In this document: positions 56,399-64,000 of the stretch, piece by piece
How positions within the stretch are numbered: the first letter of the stretch is position 1
Layout of the letters: each line of letters starts with the position of its first letter
Origin: Hofstenia miamia
Lineage: Eukaryota > Xenacoelomorpha > Acoela
Length of the DNA stretch: 64,000 bases
Direction of reading: 5' to 3'
Assembly (NCBI GenBank): GCA_004352715.1
Contig: SCFE01000054.1
Span: 603,868 to 667,867, forward strand
Notes under the pieces: model-generated
Told to the model about the DNA's origin: nothing
Databases searched by the model: none
The model's input: only the letters and a program-made list of their open reading frames with translations
Made by a program: the position numbers and the translations under genes

Positions 56399-56881
56399 TA
56401 ACAATGTCTTAGGAATTATAATTAGTTTTAATTTCTGTAGATAGCGGAGTTTTTTTCCGGCTTTCTTTGTTATATATTTTGTAGGACTATCGCACTTTAG
56501 GTTATTTTGTATTAATATTCCTAATAATTTTGCACAATTATGGAGGATGTTCAAAATTATGAAGATAGGACATTGTTAATCCTTTTGTCTTCTTTATATT
56601 GATCACTGCATTGTCTTCATTACACCAGTTATGGACTGTTTGTACATTACATGACACAAGGGATTCTGCTCTCTTTAGGTGATTCCAAACGGTAGTGTCA
56701 TCAACAAATTTGGTGTGAAATTCGTAATTTATCAATAGGTTATTTATAAATAATATCTAGGGACCCATTTTTGTTCACTACTTTCCAAGACAAAAAGTAA
56801 CATCAGGTAGACGTATTCTTTGGCTGAGGTTTTATAAAAAAAGATTACATCGACTGGACTATCAATGTGTCGACACCTATG

Positions 56882-57504
56882 TAGTGCTGTGCGGGTAAGA
56901 CTTTTCCAGCTCGCTTGCCCGGCCGCCTTTCTATCCTTTGTACCTGTACCCGGCCGTACTCGTAAAAGGTTTACTCGTACGCGGCCGTACCCGCAAAAGT
57001 TTAACCCATACCCGGCCTTTACCCTCGGAAGTACATTACTCATGTTTTTAGGAAGTATAACAAATTATAACAAAATTATAAACAATAATGCAAAATATAA
57101 CAAATTTGCAAATGAATAGAAAGATATTAATCCATCAAACTGTCCTTTTTCTATATTATATAGTTAGCCAATTCAATTCCAATGAGAAACATGTTTATGG
57201 TACATAAAATTAAGACAATTAATAAATAGATGTCTCACCACATGCAGCTATTATTAAGGCTGTCTAATAAACTATTTCTCGTTGGCCATAGACATTAGTA
57301 AACTAATGCGCATGTTCCACAGCTTTTGTCTAGCATCAGTAATCCTCCTTTGCAATAGCAGGCTCATAGATACGTTCAACCAGGGCTGCGTGGAGGGTAG
57401 CTATTAGAATTTAGTTTAAATAGCAGTCCATAAAATTGATCTTAAAATTAACAATTGTTCTACCTACACCCGGCCGGGTAAAAACGGGTATCCCCACAGC
57501 TCTA
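56882..57504. mobile_element. 623-bp hAT-like element with CCCGGCCG words
   Basis: Inverted ends TAGTGCTGTGCGGGTA and TATCCCCACAGCTCTA (13 of 16). Subterminal repeats of CCCGGCCGTACCCG/GTAC lie on the left and CCCGGCCGGGTA on the right. Flanking 8-mers CACCTATG and TTCCTATT share CCTAT, a plausible diverged target duplication. It interrupts the LINE RT between its first and second catalytic motifs. No transposase recognised. Confidence 0.75.
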
Positions 57505-58734
57505 TTCCTATTTCCTGAAGAAGGTATAGTATTATAGGATGACTGACTAAGTCAAATGTTTTCTTGAAGTCGAAAAGGAATATCCGTAAGTAGGAGTCTT
57601 TGTTTTCGAGCATAGAAAGCCAATTGTACATAACTTCAATTAACGCATGAACTTTAGAACTACACGGTGTTCCTCCAAATTGCTTTGGGTCTAATACAGC
57701 TAATATTTTGGTTTAAGCTCGCTATCAATAATTTCCCGCACAATAAGTTTAGTTATGGAAAGAGTAAGAGAAATTGGTCGCATATCTGACAAAGGCGCAA
57801 TGACAGATTTAAGGTTGTCTAGAGGGAAACAAATGGATTACTGAAGCATCATTTAGAGAGTAGTTTATCAAGAGGCGAATGGGTTGACCTAATTCATAGC
57901 AGGAGCTTTGTAAAATTCAATATGACAGTACATGAGATTTATGGTCCGAACCTGAATCTTTGTGACGATGTAAATTTTCAACATTTGAAATATCTTTATT
58001 TCATTGCATGCTGTTTCAGATGGTTCTATTCTCCTTGAAAAAGAAATTGGTTGAAAGTGACTGCTAACTTTGAATTTATTTCATTGGCTAAGTCAATCAG
58101 AGACTTTTTCCTGAACTGTGTAAACTGCTGAAGTTTATCCTTGTAACGCCAGTGTCATCATGTGAACCTGAACTCTCCTTTTCAGCCACAAGGCGTCTCA
58201 AAACTTGGCTAAGAACAACCATGACTCAAAGGACGCTTAATTGCATTGAAATGTGTCACACACGTCAAGGCATTCCTGACTCAGTTGAAATTTTCTGGTT
58301 TCTCAAACTATTATAGGCTTTTATTCCAATATCAGATTGTTTCATGTTGAAATGTTGGTGCTACAATTGCAAACTTGATTTTATTCTTAAATCATTATTT
58401 GGAATATAATCCTGTGTAAAATTAGCCTTTGTGAATGCAGGTTTTATCGGTTATATCGAGAACTCCCTTATTGCGAGCAATTTTCGCAGTCTTTAGAACA
58501 AAAAGCCATCTTTGAATATAGTATTTAGCAACATCCAGTTACGAATGCTTTTTTTGCGCTATTGCGTGAATATTCATGGTGGGAAGTTTCTGAAATTATT
58601 CATTAATCTAAATATGGTTTCACAAATTCACATGAAATTAACTATATGAATTTAGATTAAGTTATGTTTTAAAACATCACTTAATCTAAATTCATATATT
58701 TAATTCACAACTATACTCTGTTATATTTGACCAT

Positions 58735-58745
58735 ATATATATATG

Positions 58746-58787
<42 letters not shown>

Positions 58788-59115
58788 NTATATATATATA
58801 TATATACAATATATATATATACAATATATATATATATACATATGCGGGATTTGGATATAAACCATTAGAGCGCTGGATCCAAAAAAAACATACAGTATAT
58901 ACTTATATAAGGGCGCTAGATACTATGGCACCGAGCTCTGGACACTTTAAAAAATTTTTTTGGAAAAAACTGCAATTCATACATAAGAAATTAGACCCCT
59001 ATTCCAAATCCGTAATGTAAAATTTTTTTGATTAAGTGAATTATTCTGACTTTAAATCCAAAAGGGCGCTGAATACAAATCCCATAGTATTTAGAGCCTG
59101 TATATATATATATAT
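58735..59115. repeat. (TA)n runs around a GGGCGCT-word repeat
   Basis: TA repeats (about 58735-58842, single N at 58788; and 59101-59114) bracket a 260-bp block. GGGATTTGGAT...GAGCGCTGGATCC on its left is partly answered, inverted, by GGGCGCTGAATACAAATCCC on its right. Probably a small inverted-repeat element. Confidence 0.5.
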
Positions 59116-59320
59116 GTAAAAGAATAGGTAGGGAGATAATCATTTAAAATATAGTGACACATAGTTACCCATATCGCTCAAGAAACTATCATACATCCGG
59201 TATGACGAGAACAGTGTTTAGGGCCCTTGAAAATCGTTATAATCAAGTGATACTGTGTATTAAGGTCACTTGGTCATCAAATTTATGCTTACATTTTGTT
59301 GCATTAACAGAGTTTCTTAC

Positions 59321-59450
59321 CTTTAAATGATTCCCGCATGAATTTCAACCCAAGCTCAGTTGGCAATCCACTGAAACCACAACTACCAATTACGAAAACA
59401 CCTTTTTCAACTGCTTCTTTGTGATATTTTAATTCAATTTCTTCAGAAAA
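59321..59450 (-). CDS. SCCPDH: SCCPDH-like gene B exon 4
   Basis: 130 nt, phase 0 to 1, encoding FSEEIELKYHKEAVEKGVFV then IGSCGFSGLPTELG. Acceptor ACTAG after a TACTAAC branch-site match; donor AAAG|GTAAGA. Confidence 0.93.
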
Positions 59451-59492
59451 CTAGTAAAAGTTAGTAATTATCTTTTAGAGATGAAAATTTAC

Positions 59493-59573
59493 TTCTGGTT
59501 CACCGCATACGTCGATATAGTCACAGCCTTTCATTATGCAAGCTTTGATTACAGGTTCACCATAAAATTTGTA
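59493..59573 (-). CDS. SCCPDH: SCCPDH-like gene B exon 3
   Basis: 81 nt, phase 0, encoding YKFYGEPVIKACIMKGCDYI then DVCGEPE. Acceptor TTTTTAG, donor GAA|GTAAAT. First exon of gene B visible in this window. Confidence 0.92.
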
Positions 59574-59579
59574 CTAAAA

Positions 59580-62500
59580 AATTGTGGCTAAATCTTGTCA
59601 CCATCGTAAAAATGTAATAACTCAAAATCAATTCTCGCACATAAAGATGTTTTAAAAATGATGGAATTATATTTCAGAATTAAATGTTAAACAAATGTTA
59701 TTGATAGACGACATGCTGTAAACGTGTCTATTCTAAAAAACTCATGTTCTATATCAAAGCATAAAATTTGTGAGTCTTCATTACCATTATAATGACATTC
59801 AGAAAGCCAATGTTAATGAGGTATGAAATATTACCTCGTTTTTCTGCTTGTTGCTTAGAACATGATTGACAGGGGCATATCCAAAAAATTTTATTGGGAC
59901 AATGGTGGTAAATGTTCAAAGCTGCCTTTATAAAACCATGACTAATACTCATTTGAAAAAATCGAACAATACAATATATGTGAATGTAAACATTTAAACT
60001 TTGTTTGTTACTGTGGTAAATCGTTATAAATTGCTACATTTCGTTATATGTTATTATGAGAATACAGCGTTGTGAACAGAAATTTGAATTTTGTATATTT
60101 TTATGTTTTGATTTTATTTTTGCTTGCCATACGTTAAAATTCACCCCTTCACCTTTTGATTATTAGGTTTAGAAATAAGTACACAATAATGTCGTCGAAG
60201 AGGGCTGCCCGCCAGTTGGCCTACTAAGGAGGAGGCGCAGCTGGAAATGGCCATTGGTCGGGCAGGGCTTGTGTAGAAGAATTGGAAAAGAAAGGCCAAA
60301 AATGTGCCGAAATTTTAGAAAACTGACTTTTACTCAACAGTGTATACAGTTTAACGAAAATGCAGTCAGTGCTATACAAATAATGTGTTGAAAAATGAAA
60401 TTTACATTTTGATGATTTCCATACTCTTCTAAATGTAAATATAGATCTTCAATTTCAGTGCGTAGATTATATTCGAAGTTTCTATCATACCAAATTTTGG
60501 TGTAGCAAACCGAAAAATTGGAAAACATTTATAAGCAAGAGTATAAAAATGTGCGGAATTGACATTAATTTCAATGGGCCACCTCTGAACACAGCTCTTT
60601 TGCCGCCCTTAAAGTAATCCTTAAACATTTACATTTTCATATTTGAGAACGCATTTTGTGTTTGCATAAATTTCACGTGATGTTATGTGATATATGCTTA
60701 CACCAAAACTTTGAATAAAATTTACTCTGTTGATGTCTGCGCGCTTTATCCAAAAATATTTTGAAGCAAAAAAGTCACTGCAATATAAGAGAAGTTGCTA
60801 AAAGTTTACATTGTCCAAATTCAAAATTCCAATTTTGCAATGTTACTATGAATTAAGAACAAGAAGATAAAATTTACTTCAAAATGCACCAAAGACGATG
60901 AAAACAAGAGTAGCCGAAACAATGACATATTAAAGAACACACGCAAAAATGTATATTGCAAAACACTAAAAAACTGTAGTAGAGTGCATTACAATCATTG
61001 AAAAAAAAATTCATTTTTCAAACTAAATTTGAGATTTAAATATAAATTTTGAATTTTTCTTTTCATTGAAATTGAATTACAAATTTTCAGTATATAAAAG
61101 CAACATTAAAATAATTTAATACCCTATTATTGCTATGCAAAGAGTATGGCTCTATAAAAATTTTTGTATTAATAATTACAATAATCACAATCTTCTGAAA
61201 ACTAAGTTGATTTTGGCAATGCAAGTTGCTTATAGTGCATTTTACAAGACAATTTTAAAATTATATTGTTATCATTAAGTTTTGCCGGTTTTTGCAGTAA
61301 CTAATGTATGCTTCACTGTGCTTCTTCTGCTTTTCCATTTGCAGGTTTATATAAACAGATGTGTTTGGTTGCTTTACAATTATATTTTTATGCGTTGGCT
61401 GACATGAATCGCATTTTCAGATTTAAAATATTCATCACCAATTTTATAAGTTGTTAGAAAGGATAACACGGAACCAGTTGTATGAACAATGGAATTCAAT
61501 TACTAAATTTCACTTAGAATGAGATTGTTAACGTACTTAAAGTGGCATACAATGTAAAAATGTGAGAAATGTAAAATATACAAACTTTTTATAAATTTTT
61601 TAATACGAAACAGATCCGAATTTTTCTCAAAATTTTGATCCGATCTGATCCAAACCCAGCCTAGATACGATCCAATTCCAACTCTGTCATAAGTATTCAT
61701 AAGCAATAATAAACTTAAGATATTTGCAAACTTTTTGGGCAATAGCAATATTACGTTAAAATTGAAAATGTGAAATGTAACATCTCTGAATATGTTAAAT
61801 TCATTAAAAAAAAATTCAATATTGTGTATTTCAGTTAAATTATTTTTTGCAAATGCTACTTTCTAGTTTTTTAGTTTAGTCACTACATTCAGTGGGGTAC
61901 ACAAGAGGGGAGAGCTGCTTCAAAGGCTGTTTCGATTCCTAATAATTAACTAAAATTTAGTTTACAAATTGTAACGTGAAATTTGGGTTAAATGCTTAGT
62001 TAATTCTCTACACATGCAATTGTTTATGACGAATGATCAAATAACTACATATTCAAACCACTTTGGTGCGGTCGTAATTTCGCCAAAATGTTTTCCTGTC
62101 GCCTACATTTGAAATGTAATTATAGCTGCTCACTTGGTAAAAGATGTATATGTAATGCTTTATCATTATGCAGTAATTTAATATATTAATAGCAAATTAG
62201 CTAAATGAAATGTTTATACACATGCACTTATAGTACATATAAACAAATTTTAATATAATTTTTTGATAAAAGAAAATATAAATTAACTTTGTATTTATAG
62301 ATGAATCCTTGAAAACACTTTGCAAAAATCGAAAAAATTTTGAGAAAATAATGCTAGGTGAATAAAGTCTAAACACAGTGTAAATAATATGAATGATATG
62401 CAACTGTATTCTATTGAGTAATTTCATACAAGTAGGCCTATTTAATAAACAAATCTAAAGCATATGAGAATCAATTATAGAAAATTATTTTAACGTCATT

Positions 62501-62640
62501 TGTTCCCTTAGTGTTTAATTCAATAGTAAATAACTACATGTTCAACATTATATAAGCTGATTAGCTCTAATTAATGAAAATATAACTATATATTCGCGGA
62601 GAAATATCAACTTTTCAGAAGATTACAATTACAAGCTTGT
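59580..62640. other. Upstream of SCCPDH-B exon 3 (probable intron 2), unassigned
   Basis: No match to SCCPDH exons 1-2 was found on either strand. A GC-rich island at about 60190-60300 (ATGTCGTCGAAGAGGGCTGC...) is unlike its surroundings but opens only 12 codons before a stop. GATCCGATCTGATCC words at about 61612-61670 look like a MITE subterminal array. The rest is AT-rich with no feature. Confidence 0.45.
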
Positions 62641-62649
62641 GTTCTGTGC

Positions 62650-63040
62650 GAACGCTCTCGTATTAATACATTGCAAGCACAAGTTCGCCGTCTGTGTGAA
62701 TGCTATTATCTTAAACATGTGTTTAAATTACGAGCGCGATATCGCAATCTCTCTGTGTGAATATCCTCCTTTATTTCCTCTTGTTTAAATGTTTAAATCT
62801 CAAGATTGCATGGCTTTATCACTCGCTTTCTGTGTGAATGCTACTATCTTTAAAAGATGTGTTTAAATTTCAAGCGCGCTATCGCAATCTCTCTGTGTGA
62901 ATATCCTCCTTTATTTCCTCTTCTTTAAATCTCAAGATTGGCTTTATCGCTCGCTTTCTGTGTGAATGCTACTATCTTAAAACATGTGTTTTGAATACAA
63001 GCGCTATATCGCAAGCTTTCTGCGTGAATGCACCCTTAGA
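62650..63040. repeat. ~135-bp tandem repeat, about 2.5 units
   Basis: Units begin CTGTGTGAATGCTA(T/C)TATCTT (near 62692, 62830 and 62958). They contain GTGTTTAAAT(T), GAGCGCGATATCGCAATC-like and TCTCTGTGTGAATATCCTCC blocks. The third unit is partial and diverged. Unit lengths differ by small indels. Confidence 0.75.
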
Positions 63041-63329
63041 GAAGCACCACCAAACTATAAATACATCGATCATGTAGAAAAATTATTTTTTTCGAGAAGA
63101 TTTGTATCAGATTTTTTTAGAATAGAAACTTTTACAGCATGTCGCCTGTCAATAACGTTTCAGATATTTGGTTTTTCTAAAGGTATGTGAAATGAGCAAT
63201 AGTTGCAGTACTGAAATATAATTCAATCATTTATTCTATTTTCAAAATGAATATATTTTTAACATAGATCACGTTTACTAATTTCAATATATACCATACT
63301 TTCCGTGTTAGTGATAATTTCATTTAAAT

Positions 63330-63480
63330 CAAAGATTTGCTTGACCAATTCCTGTATGCTGACATTAAAGTATTGCCTCATTAATTCTCATATAAAATCA
63401 TTAATTGGTGGCAAGATTACTTTCATGAGCTTGGAATGCTACATCTCTATATTTAACAATTACTGTGTTTTATAGTAAAT
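63330..63480. repeat. Dispersed repeat related to ~7200 and ~8820
   Basis: TTGCCTCATTAATTCTCATATAAAATCATTAATTG-type sequence similar to the copies in SCCPDH-A intron 2. Extent and class not determined. Confidence 0.45.
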
Positions 63481-64000
63481 TATCATGTAACATGGTTTTG
63501 CATCTTTTTGCATTTATTATTATGACAGTGAAATGCAGCGTAGAAAATATGTTTTGAAAAGTCTGCATGGTTTGTAAGAAATTGGATTCAATTTGGAAAC
63601 TAAGAAATTTAAAGATATATTTTTGGACATGCACATGGGCGAAGACCTGTAGGTGATGTAGACATACTTTCTATGCATATAATGTTAACTCTGTTAATAA
63701 TTTGAGGGTGTAATCACTTATAGCGAGGTCAGATATAAAAAGAAGTCTGATGTAATGAGCAAATATTTTGTCCCGTCTAAAATTTTTTTTTCTGCATGTT
63801 GGCTATGAATTGTCTTTCTTGATTGACATTAGGAGTAGCTGTGTAAATTATCTATGATGTGCAGTAGCTTACATTGAAATCGTTAAATTCAATTCTACTC
63901 TCAATGAATAATACCAGCATGATACTTGTGTGAATGACGATTAAGCAAATGGTTACAAACTGAGCCATTCACTATGCATATACTATATATATATACATAT
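63481..64000. other. Right edge, nothing recognised
   Basis: AT-rich without coding similarity; a short TA run begins at about 63980. Confidence 0.45.

Larger units (their letters stand above)
55960..58250 (-). pseudogene. CR1/L2-like LINE, minus strand, split by a hAT-like element
   Basis: On the minus strand from right to left: MRPISLTLSITKLIVREII near 57750, LFDFKKTFDLVSHPIILYLL near 57560 (first catalytic D), TKM/EQKWVP-like GxxQG block near 56780, TKFVDDTTVW near 56690-56712 (catalytic DD retained), NAVINIKKTKGLTM near 56560-56610, and the tail HAFYVCHN...TIQTHALRIIFRDYNYG near 56100-56220. Broken by stops, by the element 56882-57504 and by a (TA)n gap at 56245-56395. Confidence 0.8.
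46466..59573 (-). other. SCCPDH: SCCPDH-like gene B, exons 3-11
   Basis: Gene-level entry for a tandem paralogue of gene A on the same strand. Nine exons match the family in order, to a stop codon and AATAAA signals just downstream. Exons 3, 4, 6 and 7 have exactly the same lengths and phases as in gene A; exon 5 is one codon longer. Exons 1-2 were not found between 59574 and 64000 and probably lie beyond the window. All junctions keep phase except exon 10, which is one base short. The gene is therefore either a recent pseudogene, C-terminally altered, or hit by a sequencing error. Introns 3-10 are 42, 5913, 453, 46, 1067, 2942, 143 and 1528 nt. Confidence 0.9.

Noticed and set aside
60190-60300. 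MSSKRAARQLAY as the start of a gene
   Set aside because: A stop follows after 12 codons and no splice donor or homologue is evident.
60334-60528. Minus-strand ORF as SCCPDH-B exon 2
   Set aside because: It lacks the NCVGP motif, the required phase and any similarity to gene A exon 2.
1-64000. CRISPR arrays, rRNA, operons, phage or endogenous virus genes
   Set aside because: No regularly spaced identical repeats with unique spacers, no rRNA-like sequence, and no retroviral protease, integrase, capsid or envelope signatures. All RT found belongs to LINEs or Penelope-like elements.

Overview
The window is nuclear DNA of an AT-rich, transposon-dense invertebrate animal. The evidence is spliceosomal introns with GT/GC...AG ends, metazoan-type Penelope-like, CR1/L2-like LINE, mariner, piggyBac, P and hAT-like elements, and (TA)n and (ATT)n microsatellites. 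No lineage marker allows a species call. The sequence is a draft assembly: there are two 1000-N placeholder gaps, several smaller gaps, and single Ns sitting at uncollapsed overlaps.

The only host genes I can support are two tandem, same-strand (minus) paralogues of the saccharopine dehydrogenase-like oxidoreductase SCCPDH. Gene A runs from 18556 down to 629, with seven exons in the window and its 3' exons beyond the left edge. Gene B has exons 3-11 between 59573 and 46466, with exons 1-2 not found and presumably beyond the right edge. Exon order, intron phases and nearly all exon lengths match between the copies, including a 42-nt intron 3 in both and a GC donor for intron 7 in both. Gene B has an apparent one-base loss in exon 10.

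Almost everything else is repeats. Gene A introns: intron 5 holds a Penelope-like element (PLE) plus a (TA)n gap; intron 4 a decayed piggyBac element; intron 2 (12.4 kb) several MITEs, a 3-kb LINE with a MITE inside it, an uncollapsed 1.05-kb duplication and a mariner remnant; intron 1 is about 90% one MITE. Between the genes (18.6-46.4 kb) lie a piggyBac-type MITE, a cluster of PLE pieces (24.6-30.7 kb), three LINE fragments head-to-tail (30.8-34.3 kb), a large fold-back element (35.3-37.1 kb) with a second partial copy at 41.6-42.8 kb, and a minus-strand LINE (42.8-43.9 kb). Gene B intron 4 contains a P-element remnant and a LINE split by a hAT-like element.

The most interesting biology is in the Penelope-like elements. 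Eight sites carry a hammerhead-ribozyme-like core at PLE termini, with changes on both sides of two predicted stems. Two elements (26.6-27.5 kb and 29.5-30.3 kb) have their own 3' terminal segment repeated in inverted orientation at the 5' end, and one of those junctions recurs in a second copy. Hammerhead motifs in PLEs are published knowledge; the inverted-terminus architecture and the variants here deserve a check. I do not see a clearly new multi-gene system.
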